NCBI RefSeq assembly: GCF_048541825.1
Contig: NZ_CP183332.1
Coordinates: 1,240,001 to 1,304,000, forward strand
Source: Caulobacter sp048541825
Lineage (GTDB): Bacteria; Pseudomonadota; Alphaproteobacteria; Caulobacterales; Caulobacteraceae
Length of the DNA: 64,000 nucleotides
Direction: 5' to 3'
Positions 1 through 8,111 of the stretch are shown piece by piece. Position numbers and translations under genes: made by a program. Position 1 is the stretch's first letter. Each line of letters begins with the position of its first letter. The notes beneath the pieces were generated by a model, which ran no database searches, was not told the DNA's origin, and was given only the letters and a program-made list of their open reading frames with translations.

Positions 1-780
1 GGCCAGATCGCCCGGCTGGAGCGGGCCCTTGGCCAGTTCATGCTGGACCTGCAGACGGTGCAGCACGACTACACCGAGGTCAGCCCGCCGCTGCTGGTCA
101 AGGACGAGGCGCTGTTCGGAACGGGGCAACTACCGAAGTTTGCCGAAGACCTCTTCCGCACCACCGGAGAGCACTGGCTGATCCCCACCGCCGAAGTCTC
201 ACTGACCAACATCATCCGCGAGCAGATCACCGACGAGGCGCAACTGCCGCTGCGCATGACGGCCCTGACCCCCAGTTTCCGGTCCGAAGCCGGCGCCTCG
301 GGTCGTGATACCCGCGGCATGATCCGCCAGCACCAGTTCTACAAGGTCGAGCTGGTCTCGATCACCACGCCCGACCAGTCCGAGGCCGAGCACGAACGCA
401 TGGTCGGTTGCGCCGAGGCGGTGCTGAAGGCCCTGAACCTGCCGTTCCGCACCATGCTGTTGTGCGCCGGCGACATGGGTTTCGGCGCCCGCAAGACCTA
501 TGATCTCGAGGTCTGGCTGCCCTCGCAGAACACCTTCCGCGAGATCAGCTCGTGCTCCAACTGCGGTGACTTCCAGGCCCGGCGCATGGACGCCCGGTTC
601 CGCAGGGCCGGCGAGAAGGGCACCCAGTACGTCCACACCCTGAACGGTTCGGGCCTGGCCGTCGGCCGCACCCTGGTGGCCGTGCTGGAGAACTATCAGG
701 ACGAGACCGGCGGCATCACCATCCCCGAGGCGCTGGTTCCCTATATGGGCGGCGTCACCTACATCGGCGGGCAGGCCTGA
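1..780 (+). CDS. serS: Seryl-tRNA synthetase, C-terminal part (truncated by window edge)
   Basis: Charges tRNA-Ser (and tRNA-Sec where present) with serine in the cytoplasm. The open frame runs in from base 1 (GQIARLERALGQF...) so the N-terminal coiled-coil arm and the start codon lie outside the window; about 259 residues remain. Visible class II aminoacyl-tRNA synthetase features are motif 2 (FRSEAGASGRDTRGMIRQHQF) split across the middle and motif 3 near the end (GSGLAVGRTLVAVLENYQ), with the ATP/serine pocket segment CSNCGDFQARR between them. It ends five bases before surE, so the two are probably co-transcribed. The family assignment is secure. Confidence 0.97.
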   Translation, partial: GQIARLERALGQFMLDLQTVQHDYTEVSPPLLVKDEALFGTGQLPKFAEDLFRTTGEHWLIPTAEVSLTNIIREQITDEAQLPLRMTALTPSFRSEAGASGRDTRGMIRQHQFYKVELVSITTPDQSEAEHERMVGCAEAVLKALNLPFRTMLLCAGDMGFGARKTYDLEVWLPSQNTFREISSCSNCGDFQARRMDARFRRAGEKGTQYVHTLNGSGLAVGRTLVAVLENYQDETGGITIPEALVPYMGGVTYIGGQA

Positions 781-785
781 GCCGC

Positions 786-1580
786 ATGCGCATCCTCCTC
801 ACCAACGACGACGGCATCCACGCCCCGGGCCTGGTCGCGCTTGAGAAGATCGCCCGCGCCCTGACCGACGACGTCTGGATCTGCGCGCCGGAATACGAGC
901 AGTCGGGCGCCAGCCGGGCCCTGACCCTGGCCGACCCGTTGCGGGTGCGCCGGCTCGACGACCGCCGTTTCGCCGTCGAGGGCACGCCCACCGACTGCGT
1001 GATGATGGCCGTGCAGCAGCTGATCGACGGCCCCGCGCCGGATCTGGTGCTGTCGGGCGTCAATCGCGGCCAGAACATCGCCGAGGATGTCACCCTGTCG
1101 GGCACCGTGGCCGGCGCGATCGAGGGCATGGCCCTGGGCATCCGCTCCATCGCCCTGTCCCAGGCCATGAACTATTTCCACGACGAGGTGGTCGCCCACT
1201 GGGAGACCGCCGAAACCTATGGGCCGGGCATCATCCAGCGGCTGCTGGAGGTGGGCTGGCCCAGCGACGTGATCATGAACGTCAACTTCCCGGCCTTGCC
1301 GCCGGAACAGGTGACGGCGGTCGAGGTCACGCGCCAGGGCTTCCGCGACGGCCATCTGCGCCACTGGGACAAGCGCACCGACCTTCGCGGCCGCGACTAT
1401 TACTGGATGGGCTTTACGGCCACCGCCTCGCAGCCCCGCGACGGCACCGACCTGAAGGCTGTCTATGAGGGCAAGATCTCGGTGACGCCGCTGCACATCG
1501 ACCTGACGCACAACGAGACCGTCCACGCCCTGAAGGGCCTGCTGGGCGGCGCTCCTCCCAAGCTGCGGGTGGACGCATGA
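786..1580 (+). CDS. surE: 5'/3'-nucleotidase SurE
   Basis: Divalent-metal-dependent phosphatase that removes phosphate from nucleoside 5'- and 3'-monophosphates, linked to stationary-phase survival. The 264-residue protein starts with the diagnostic MRILLTNDDG, whose D8 and D9 are metal ligands; S40 (EQSGAS) and N93 (SGVNRGQN) complete the usual metal site. Length is normal for the family. The stop codon overlaps the start of pcm by four bases (ATGA), which implies translational coupling. The surE-pcm pairing is widely conserved and joins two proteins of the stress/repair class. Confidence 0.97.
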   Translation: MRILLTNDDGIHAPGLVALEKIARALTDDVWICAPEYEQSGASRALTLADPLRVRRLDDRRFAVEGTPTDCVMMAVQQLIDGPAPDLVLSGVNRGQNIAEDVTLSGTVAGAIEGMALGIRSIALSQAMNYFHDEVVAHWETAETYGPGIIQRLLEVGWPSDVIMNVNFPALPPEQVTAVEVTRQGFRDGHLRHWDKRTDLRGRDYYWMGFTATASQPRDGTDLKAVYEGKISVTPLHIDLTHNETVHALKGLLGGAPPKLRVDA

Positions 1581-2233
1581 GCAAGGCCAAGGCCGCCGTG
1601 ACCACGGACCTGCCGCGTCTGATGCAGGCCCTGCGCGACCAGGGGATCACAGATCCCCTGGTGCTGGCGGCCATCGAGAAGACGCCGCGCGACCTCTTCA
1701 CGCCGGATCTGTTCAAGCAACGCTCGTGGGAGGATTCGGCCCTGCCGATCGCTTGCGGCCAGACCATCAGCCAGCCCTATATCGTCGGCCTGATGACCCA
1801 GGCCCTGACCATCGAGCCGCGCTCGCGCGTGCTGGAGATCGGCACGGGGTCGGGCTACCAGACCACCATCCTCAGCCACGTGTCGCGGCTGGTCTATACG
1901 ATCGAGCGCTATCGGACCCTGATGAAGGAGGCTGAGGCGCGCTTTCACACGCTGGGCCTGACCAATGTCATCACCAAGTTTGGCGATGGCGGCGAAGGTT
2001 GGGCCGAACAGGCGCCGTTTGACCGCATTATGGTCACGGCTGCGGCTGAAGATGATCCGAAACGACTGCTGTCCCAGCTCAAGCCCAACGGCGTCCTCGT
2101 GGCGCCGATCGGGAAGGGGCCGGTACAGAGCCTTCGCCGCTATGCCGGCGACGGCAAGGGCGGCTTCAAGGTCGAGGCGCTGTGCGATGTGCGGTTTGTG
2201 CCGCTGCTCGACGGTGTGGCCCGCGACCAGTGA
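1577..2233 (+). CDS. pcm: Protein-L-isoaspartate O-methyltransferase
   Basis: Uses S-adenosylmethionine to methylate L-isoaspartyl residues that form in ageing proteins, starting their repair to aspartate. The 218-residue sequence has the family's substrate-side segment ACGQTISQPYIVGLM around residue 60 and SAM motif I VLEIGTGSGYQTTIL around residue 85, followed by DRIMVTAAAE. The start overlaps the surE stop by four bases, so it is the second gene of a surE-pcm unit. Domain order and length match the Pcm family. Confidence 0.96.
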   Translation: MSKAKAAVTTDLPRLMQALRDQGITDPLVLAAIEKTPRDLFTPDLFKQRSWEDSALPIACGQTISQPYIVGLMTQALTIEPRSRVLEIGTGSGYQTTILSHVSRLVYTIERYRTLMKEAEARFHTLGLTNVITKFGDGGEGWAEQAPFDRIMVTAAAEDDPKRLLSQLKPNGVLVAPIGKGPVQSLRRYAGDGKGGFKVEALCDVRFVPLLDGVARDQ

Positions 2234-2273
2234 CGCGTGAAATGGGGGCGAGGCTTGCGCCGCGCCCTTGCGG

Positions 2274-2288
2274 TTAATGATTGATTTA
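2274..2288 (+). promoter_or_regulatory. Possible CtrA-like site (TTAA-N7-TTTA) upstream of dipM
   Basis: The bases TTAATGATTGATTTA match the caulobacter cell-cycle regulator consensus TTAA-N7-TTAA with one mismatch in the second half. The site lies 46 bases before the chosen dipM start, a plausible promoter position. AT-rich matches like this can occur by chance, so this is a candidate only. Confidence 0.3.
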
Positions 2289-2333
2289 CCCTCGCGGGGC
2301 CGTCTGAACGACTTGCGAGGACAAGGAGAGGCT

Positions 2334-4220
2334 ATGAGGCAGTTGTGGACGCGCGCGGCGGTGATCGCCCTGACGGCTGGAACGCTCGCGGCCTGCGAAA
2401 CGGCCGGGGGGCCTCAGTACCCCGCCCGTGACGGGCAACCCGGTGCGCCCGCGCCCCGGGGCCAGACGCCCAATTTCCCCATCACCCAGGCCCCGCCTGC
2501 GGAAGCGCTCGACACCACGCCGACGCCGTCCGAAGTGATCCGCCGCGAGCCGATCCCGGTCGAGGCTGCCCCGGCCCCGCCGACCTATAGCGAGCCGCCG
2601 GTTACGCGCACCGAACTTGCGCCCCCTCCGCCGCCTCCGCCACCGCCGCCGGCTCAGATCCGTCCGGCCGCACCGATCATCGTCACCACCGTGGCCGGTC
2701 CCGTGGTCGATGTGCCCGGCAAGCCTCAGTCACGCGTTGTCGAGTCGGGCGACGCCCTGGACGCCATTGCCCGCGGTTTTGGCACGACACGAGCCGAACT
2801 GGTCAAGCTCAACGATCTCGAGGCGCCCTACCGTCTGAAGCTGGGCCAGAAGATCGTCGGCCCCGCCGGACCCAAGTCCAAGGCCTATGTCGTCCAGTCG
2901 GGCGACACGATGTTCGCCATCGCCAAACGCTTTTCCGTCACCGCCGCCGCGTTGTCCGAGGCCAATGACCTCAAGAGCGGCGCGGCGATCAAGAAGGGGC
3001 AGAAGCTGCTGCTGCCCGACGGCTTCAAGGACAAGGGGCCGACCAAGACCGCCCTGGCCGCTCCGCCCTCCAGCGTTCCGACCACGACGCTTGCCGGTTC
3101 AGCGCCAGCCTCGCGCCCCGTCGAAACGCCGCGCGCCTCGACCCCGACCGCAACGCCGACCCTGACCCAGCCGGCCTCCACGCCGGCGGCCAGCGCCGCC
3201 ACCGGTTTGGCCAGCGTCACCACGACCACGACCAGCGTCACCGGTTCGGTGGTCAGCGTCGCCGGTCCGCGTGAGGTCTATACGGTCAAGTCGGGCGACA
3301 CCCTGACCGCGATTGCCCGGCGCTTTGACATGAGCCTCAAGGACCTGGCCGACGCCAACGATATCGACCCCGACAAGGCGCTGAGGCTGGGCGCAAAGAT
3401 CAGGGGCCCGGCCACGACGGCCAAGGCCTATGCCGCCCAGTCCGGCGACACCCTGACCGCCATCGCCAAGCGTTTTAACGTCACCCTCAAGGCCCTGGCC
3501 GCCGAGAACGACCTGAAGACCACGGCGGCCGTCAAGAAGGGCCAGAAGATCCTTCTGCCCGACGGCTACAAGGACAAGGGTCCGATCAAGACCACCACGA
3601 CCCGGCCGGCCACGCCGTCGACGACGGTGGCCCAGGCCCCGGCCTCGACCGAAGCACCCGTGACCACGCCGTCGGCGCCGATCCCGTATCGGCCTGGCCC
3701 CTCGACCCCGCGTCCCAGCGGTCCGGTCGCGGCCCTGCCGGTCAATCCGCCGCCGTCGGCCCCGATCCGTCAGATCATCGAGAGCAGCGCCGCCCCGACC
3801 GAGGCCGAGATCATCGCCTCGGGCAAGGGCCGTTTCTCGTGGCCGCTGCGCGGAGAGATCATCTCCGACTTCGGGGCCAAGGGCACGGGCCAGCGCAATG
3901 ACGGCCTGAACATCCGCGCCAATGCCGGCGCGCCGGTGGTGTCCGCCGCCGACGGCGAGATCGCCTATGCCGGCAACCAGGTCCCGACCTTCGGCAATCT
4001 GGTTCTGGTCAAGCACGCCGACGGCTGGGTCACGGCCTATGCCCATCTGGGCACGACCGATGTGAAGATGCGCCAGCAGGTCAGCAAGGGCCAGCAACTG
4101 GGCACGGTCGGTTCGACCGGCGGGGTCAACGAGCCGCAGCTGCACTTCGAAATGCGCTATGCGCCGACCGTCAAGGACAAGGCCCGGCCGGTGGATCCGG
4201 GCCTGCTCCTGCCGCGCTAG
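2334..4220 (+). CDS. dipM: DipM-like lipoprotein with four LysM domains and a degenerate LytM (M23) domain
   Basis: Envelope protein expected to coordinate peptidoglycan remodelling at division. The start at 2334 is preferred over an upstream frame start at 2268 because AAGGAGAG precedes it and it opens a lipoprotein signal (MRQLWTRAAVIALTAGTLAAC, lipobox LAAC). A proline-rich linker follows, then two LysM pairs (about residues 134-231 and 315-415), a second Pro/Thr linker and a LytM domain (about 501-613). Four LysM plus LytM, and the surE-pcm context, match Caulobacter DipM. The zinc site is degenerate: the HxxxD motif is N522/N526 and the HxH motif is Q602-L-H604, while H571 of YAHL remains. 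This fits a non-catalytic amidase activator of the EnvC/NlpD/DipM kind. Confidence 0.88.
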   Translation: MRQLWTRAAVIALTAGTLAACETAGGPQYPARDGQPGAPAPRGQTPNFPITQAPPAEALDTTPTPSEVIRREPIPVEAAPAPPTYSEPPVTRTELAPPPPPPPPPPAQIRPAAPIIVTTVAGPVVDVPGKPQSRVVESGDALDAIARGFGTTRAELVKLNDLEAPYRLKLGQKIVGPAGPKSKAYVVQSGDTMFAIAKRFSVTAAALSEANDLKSGAAIKKGQKLLLPDGFKDKGPTKTALAAPPSSVPTTTLAGSAPASRPVETPRASTPTATPTLTQPASTPAASAATGLASVTTTTTSVTGSVVSVAGPREVYTVKSGDTLTAIARRFDMSLKDLADANDIDPDKALRLGAKIRGPATTAKAYAAQSGDTLTAIAKRFNVTLKALAAENDLKTTAAVKKGQKILLPDGYKDKGPIKTTTTRPATPSTTVAQAPASTEAPVTTPSAPIPYRPGPSTPRPSGPVAALPVNPPPSAPIRQIIESSAAPTEAEIIASGKGRFSWPLRGEIISDFGAKGTGQRNDGLNIRANAGAPVVSAADGEIAYAGNQVPTFGNLVLVKHADGWVTAYAHLGTTDVKMRQQVSKGQQLGTVGSTGGVNEPQLHFEMRYAPTVKDKARPVDPGLLLPR

Positions 4221-4228
4221 GATAAAGA

Positions 4229-4259
4229 ACGGCCCGCTTCGAAAGAGGCGGGCCGTTTT
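4229..4259 (+). terminator. Rho-independent terminator after dipM
   Basis: A perfect 9-bp stem (ACGGCCCGC / GCGGGCCGT) with an 11-base loop is followed by TTTT. It begins nine bases after the dipM stop. The convergent small gene ends at 4261, so the hairpin may serve both directions, although the T-run favours the plus strand. Confidence 0.85.
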
Positions 4260-4260
4260 G

Positions 4261-4503
4261 CTATTTGCCCCAGCGCCAGGCCCACGGCTTGTCGCTCTTG
4301 CGCCAGACTAGCAGGATGAAGCCGACGATCAGGCCAATGCGCAGGGCGACGCCCAGCCAGCGGTGAGGCAGGGTGAGGGGTACTGGCAGGGTGGTCAGGC
4401 CGATCATCACGCCGATGAAGGCGGCTATCACCACCCAGCCTTCCCAACTGCAGGGGCTCGCGCCGAAGCCGTGTGACTTGGTCCGAAACCACGGCTTGGC
4501 CAT
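4261..4503 (-). CDS. Small two-helix membrane protein of unknown function
   Basis: An 80-residue protein with an aromatic/basic N-terminus (MAKPWFRTKSHGFG), then two hydrophobic stretches, about residues 22-42 (GWVVIAAFIGVMIGLTTL) and 50-66 (LGVALRIGLIVGFILLVW), and a basic Trp-rich tail (RKSDKPWAWRWGK). This pattern suggests an inner-membrane hairpin with both ends in the cytoplasm. It is convergent with dipM across the shared terminator. I do not recognise a named family; the codon use and hydrophobic pattern look like a real gene. Confidence 0.7.
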   Translation of the reverse strand: MAKPWFRTKSHGFGASPCSWEGWVVIAAFIGVMIGLTTLPVPLTLPHRWLGVALRIGLIVGFILLVWRKSDKPWAWRWGK

Positions 4504-5188
4504 AGGGACTCTCCGGGTTGATCTCCTGTCGAAATTTATACCTCAGCGCGATCTGTGTCACGCGATCATGGGGATTGGCATCGCGCCGTCCCCGGACAGG
4601 CGCGGGGATAGACGCCGCAAATCCTCCCCCTGAAGGGGGAGGCGGCCGGAGGCCGGTGGGGGAACACCGCATTGATTCAGCAGCACTTCCCCCTCCGATC
4701 GCTACGCGATCGCCTCCCCCTTCAGGGGGAGGACTTGTACGGGCGTCCAGACAATCGACGCAGCCCCCGTAAAACCTCCCGTATTCTGTACCCACCTCGT
4801 CGCGAGGAAAGGGCGCAAGGCCAGCGACCATTGCGGCGGCGGGGGGTGATCGAGCGGGGCTGGGCTTCGGGGGGATACCGAAGCGCGTCCGGGGATCTGG
4901 TTGCTGGCCAGGCCCGCCCGCCGTCGGCTTGGTTGAAGGCAAAAGGGCGTGTCTGGCTGAAAGCCCGTCCTCTTCGACCGCCGGAGCGCGCTGGAAACGG
5001 CGCGGTCCGGGTCCCGGTAAGGCCTTAAGAGGGCCACCCGACGGGAGGCTGACGGATAACGATGACGCGGAGCGGACGGCTTCGTCGAAACGGTAATCTC
5101 TATCTCTCATCCGGACGTGGTCCGGACGCTCCGCGACCCTTTTCCATCACCCTCGCAGCGCAAGCGCGAGGTCGAGAACTTGCGGTCG
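4504..5188. other. Gene-free stretch with a palindromic repeat pair
   Basis: No convincing gene was found in these 685 bases; the open frames are low-complexity shadows of the repeats. It holds a head-to-head pair of palindromic elements (4618-4736, listed separately) and a perfect 7-bp hairpin GCTTCGG/CCGAAGC at 4864-4884. The sequence from about 4860 to 5110 is G+C-rich with several short inverted repeats and could encode a structured RNA, but I could not match it to RNase P, tmRNA, SRP or 6S RNA. Confidence 0.5.
4618..4736. repeat. REP-like palindromic element, inverted pair
   Basis: The left arm contains CCTCCCCCTGAAGGGGGAGG followed by a second short hairpin; the right arm is a near-exact inverted copy (TCCCCCTCCGATCG, then CGATCGCC, then CTCCCCCTTCAGGGGGAGG). 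Read on the minus strand, the right arm is almost identical to the element at 21282-21332, differing mainly in the inner hairpin (CGATCGCGTAGCGATCG versus CGGTCGCGTAGCGACCG). This shared, compensated structure marks a dispersed repeat family. Confidence 0.8.
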
Positions 5189-6028
5189 CTAGGCCGGCAA
5201 CCCCTTGCCCAGCTCTCCCGCCAGATCGCGGATGAACTGCCAGGCAACCCGGCCCGACCGCGCGCCGCGCAGCTGCGACCATTGCAGGGCGCGGCGGTCC
5301 AGGTTCTCGACCACCAGATCGAAGCGCTCGGCATAGGTGCGGATCGCCTCCAGATAGGTCGGCTGATCCATCGGCGGGAAGCCGATCCACAGGCCAAAGC
5401 GGTCGGAGACGCTCATCTCCTCCTCGGCGTCCTCGGCGGCGGCGATGGCGCCCTGGCTTTCGACATGGTCGCGGGGCATCAGGTGGCGGCGGTTGGAGGT
5501 GGCGACGAACAGCACGTTCTCGGGCGGGCCGGCCACGCCGCCCTCCAGCGCCGACTTCAGGGCCTTGGCGGCCGCCGCGCCGTCCTCGAACGACAGGTCG
5601 TCGCACAGCACGACGAAGCGCTCGGCGCGGCCGCGCAGCAGGTCGAACAGCGGGGGCAGGGCGGTGATCTCGTCGCGGTCCACCTCGACCAGCTTCAGGG
5701 CGGGATGTTCGGCGCTGACGGCCATGAAGGCGGCCTTGGTCATCGAGCTCTTGCCGGTGCCGCGCACGCCCCAGAGCAAGATGTGGTTGCAAGGCAGGCT
5801 GACGGCGAAGCGCTTCAGGTTCTCGACAAAGCGATCCTTCTGCCGCTCGACGCCGACCAGCAGGTCCAGCGCCATCGGATAGTCAGGCGCGGCGATGAAG
5901 GCCTGGCCTGAGGAATCATGCCGAAAAAGCCGCGCCCCGTCGAAATCCGGCGCGGCCGGCGCGGCCGGCGCCAGGCGGTCCAGGGCGTCGGCGATACGGG
6001 CGAGCAGGGCGTTTTGGGCGTCGATCAT
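5189..6028 (-). CDS. DUF815-family AAA ATPase
   Basis: Predicted cytoplasmic P-loop ATPase of 279 residues. Walker A is LLWGVRGTGKSSM at about residues 84-96, Walker B is VVLCDDLSF at about 138-146, and a sensor-like VLFVATSNRRHL follows at about 170. The segment FIAAPDYPMALDLLVGVERQK just before the P-loop is typical of DUF815. The biological role is not established. It is transcribed away from yajC, with about 115 bases between them. Confidence 0.88.
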   Translation of the reverse strand: MIDAQNALLARIADALDRLAPAAPAAPDFDGARLFRHDSSGQAFIAAPDYPMALDLLVGVERQKDRFVENLKRFAVSLPCNHILLWGVRGTGKSSMTKAAFMAVSAEHPALKLVEVDRDEITALPPLFDLLRGRAERFVVLCDDLSFEDGAAAAKALKSALEGGVAGPPENVLFVATSNRRHLMPRDHVESQGAIAAAEDAEEEMSVSDRFGLWIGFPPMDQPTYLEAIRTYAERFDLVVENLDRRALQWSQLRGARSGRVAWQFIRDLAGELGKGLPA

Positions 6029-6083
6029 GGCCCGGTCCTAACCTTGCCGCGCCGTCATTGCAAAAGAGGAGGTGAACGCATAG

Positions 6084-6117
6084 CTTCCGCCGACTTGGCG
6101 AGACCCCATATGGGGGT
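6084..6117 (+). promoter_or_regulatory. Palindrome and possible heat-shock-type promoter before yajC
   Basis: CCCCATATGGGG at 6104-6115 is a perfect 12-bp palindrome ending 29 bases before the yajC start. Its left part, CCCCATAT, resembles the alphaproteobacterial sigma-32 -10 box (CCCCATNT), with CTTCCG 14 bases upstream as a poor -35. Either a promoter or an operator is possible; the evidence is pattern only. Confidence 0.25.
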
Positions 6118-6144
6118 TTCGACCGCAGAAATTTTGGAGACGTT

Positions 6145-6453
6145 ATGCCCGGTGGCCTGAGCGCGCAGCTTATGCAAATCGCCCCCATCCTCCTGATGGT
6201 GGTGCTGTTCTACTTCATGCTGATCCGTCCGCAGCAGAAGCGGGCCAAAGAGCATCAGGTGATGCTGACCAATCTGAAGCGCGGCGACAACGTCGTGCTG
6301 TCCAGCGGCATGCTGGGCAAGATCGTGCGCGTCGAAGACAAGGAAGTCGGCCTCGAGATCGCCCAGGGCGTCACCGTCAAGGTCGTCAAGGGCATGATCA
6401 CCGAAGTCCGCACCAAGGGCGAACCGGCTCCGGCCAACGATCCCAAGAGCTGA
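6145..6453 (+). CDS. yajC: Preprotein translocase subunit YajC
   Basis: Small accessory membrane protein of the SecYEG-SecDF-YajC holotranslocon. The 102-residue protein has one N-terminal transmembrane helix (about residues 10-28) immediately followed by the family signature FYFMLIRPQQKRAKEHQ, then a cytoplasmic beta-rich domain with GDNVVLSSGMLGKI. GGAGA six bases before the ATG supports the start. It heads the yajC-secD-secF cluster, 56 bases ahead of secD. Confidence 0.96.
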   Translation: MPGGLSAQLMQIAPILLMVVLFYFMLIRPQQKRAKEHQVMLTNLKRGDNVVLSSGMLGKIVRVEDKEVGLEIAQGVTVKVVKGMITEVRTKGEPAPANDPKS

Positions 6454-6509
6454 TTGCTCAAAACGCCCCGACCAAGGCGCCGCAAGGCGTCGTTCAGAGC
6501 TTGTAATCC

Positions 6510-8111
6510 ATGCTGACACTGTCCCGCTGGAAGATCATCGTCGTCACTCTGGCGCTGATTTTCGGCTTTGCCTTCACACTGCCGAATCTTCTGCCGCAAA
6601 GAACGCTCGACGCTCTGCCCGGCTGGGTTCCCAAACAAAAGCTCAACCTGGGCCTCGACCTGCAGGGCGGATCCTATCTGCTCATGGAAGTCGATACGGC
6701 TGCGCTGCGCCGCGAACGCCTGACGAATCTCGTCGAAGACGTCCGGACCAGCCTGCGGGGCGAGCAGATCGCGTTTGGTGACCTGCGTGAAGCCAATGGC
6801 GTGATCAGTGTCCGCATTGCCGAGGCCGGCAAGGTCAACGACGCCGCCAACCTGCTTCGGCAGTCGGTCGGCGCGCCGTTGACCGGCTCGGTCGGTGGCC
6901 GTGACGTCTCGGTCGCCACGCGGGACGATCAGCGGCTGGAAATCAGCTTTGTCGCCGAGGCCGCCAAGGCCGATGCGGCGATGGCGGTCGAGCAGTCGAT
7001 CGAAACCATCCGTCGCCGCATCGACAGCCTGGGGACCAAGGAGCCGACGATCACCCGTCAGGGTTTGGACCGGATCGTCATCCAGGCCGCCGGTGAAAGC
7101 GATCCCGAGAAGCTGAAGTCGGTGATCGGCAAGACCGCCAAACTGACCTTCCAGATGGTCGATGAAGGCGTCACTCAGGAAGACCTCGCGGCGGGCCGCA
7201 TTCCGCCGGGTTCCGAGATGCTGCTCAGTGAGGATGGCTATGTGCCCGCCTATGCGGTGCGCAAGCGGGCGGTGGTTTCGGGCGATGAACTGACCGACTC
7301 GCGCCAGACCTTCGACTCCCAGAGCGGCAACCCCGTCGTGTCGTTCAATTTCAACGGCCAGGGCGCCCGCAAGTTCGGCGACGCCACGGCGCGTAATGTC
7401 GGCAAGAAGTTTGCCATCGTGCTGGATGGCAAGATCATCTCGGCGCCAGTCATCAATGGCGCGATCACGGGCGGTTCGGGCATCATCACCGGCAATTTCA
7501 CGCCGGAAAGCGCCGCCGAACTGGCCTTGCTGTTGCGGTCCGGGGCCTTGCCCGCGCCGCTGACGGTCGAGGAACAACGCACGGTCGGCGCCGAGCTGGG
7601 GGCTGACGCCGTCAGGGCGGGTGCGATCTCCACCCTGGTGGCCTTCGTGACCATCGTGGCCTTCATGCTGCTGTCCTATGGCCTGCTGTTTGGCGGCATC
7701 TCGGTCATCGCCCTGCTGATCAACGGCATGCTGATCGTCGCGGCCATGTCGATCACCCAGGCCACCCTGACCTTGCCCGGTATCGCCGGCCTGATCCTGA
7801 CCCTGGCCGTGGCCGTCGACGCCAATGTGCTGATCTTTGAGCGCATGCGCGACGAGGCCCGGGCCGGAAAATCGCCGATCATGGCGGCCGACGCGGGTTT
7901 CTCTCGCGCCATGACCACGATCATCGACGCCAATGTCACCACTCTGGTGGCGGCGGGCATCATGTTTGCGTTTGGCGCAGGCCCGGTTCGGGGCTTTGCC
8001 TGGACCCTGTCGATCGGCGTGTTCACCTCGGTGTTCACCGCCGTGCTGGTCAGCCAGCTTCTCATCGGCTGGTGGTTCCGCGCTGCCCGCCCCAAGAAAC
8101 TTCCGATCTGA
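6510..8111 (+). CDS. secD: Protein translocase subunit SecD
   Basis: Proton-motive-force-driven component that helps pull exported proteins through SecYEG on the periplasmic side. The 533-residue protein has a first transmembrane helix at about residues 8-26, the D1 signature LNLGLDLQGGSYLLMEVD, a large periplasmic domain, and a C-terminal block of five helices beginning near residue 370, with the conserved AVAVDANVLIFERMRDE. It ends directly before the secF start, indicating coupled translation. Length and domain order are normal for SecD. Confidence 0.97.
   Translation: MLTLSRWKIIVVTLALIFGFAFTLPNLLPQRTLDALPGWVPKQKLNLGLDLQGGSYLLMEVDTAALRRERLTNLVEDVRTSLRGEQIAFGDLREANGVISVRIAEAGKVNDAANLLRQSVGAPLTGSVGGRDVSVATRDDQRLEISFVAEAAKADAAMAVEQSIETIRRRIDSLGTKEPTITRQGLDRIVIQAAGESDPEKLKSVIGKTAKLTFQMVDEGVTQEDLAAGRIPPGSEMLLSEDGYVPAYAVRKRAVVSGDELTDSRQTFDSQSGNPVVSFNFNGQGARKFGDATARNVGKKFAIVLDGKIISAPVINGAITGGSGIITGNFTPESAAELALLLRSGALPAPLTVEEQRTVGAELGADAVRAGAISTLVAFVTIVAFMLLSYGLLFGGISVIALLINGMLIVAAMSITQATLTLPGIAGLILTLAVAVDANVLIFERMRDEARAGKSPIMAADAGFSRAMTTIIDANVTTLVAAGIMFAFGAGPVRGFAWTLSIGVFTSVFTAVLVSQLLIGWWFRAARPKKLPI

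Noticed and set aside
4217..5110. Long minus-strand open frame over the gap after dipM
   Set aside because: It runs through the palindromic repeats and overlaps the small membrane protein gene in another frame; the amino-acid composition is Pro/Arg/Gly-rich, typical of a GC-rich shadow.
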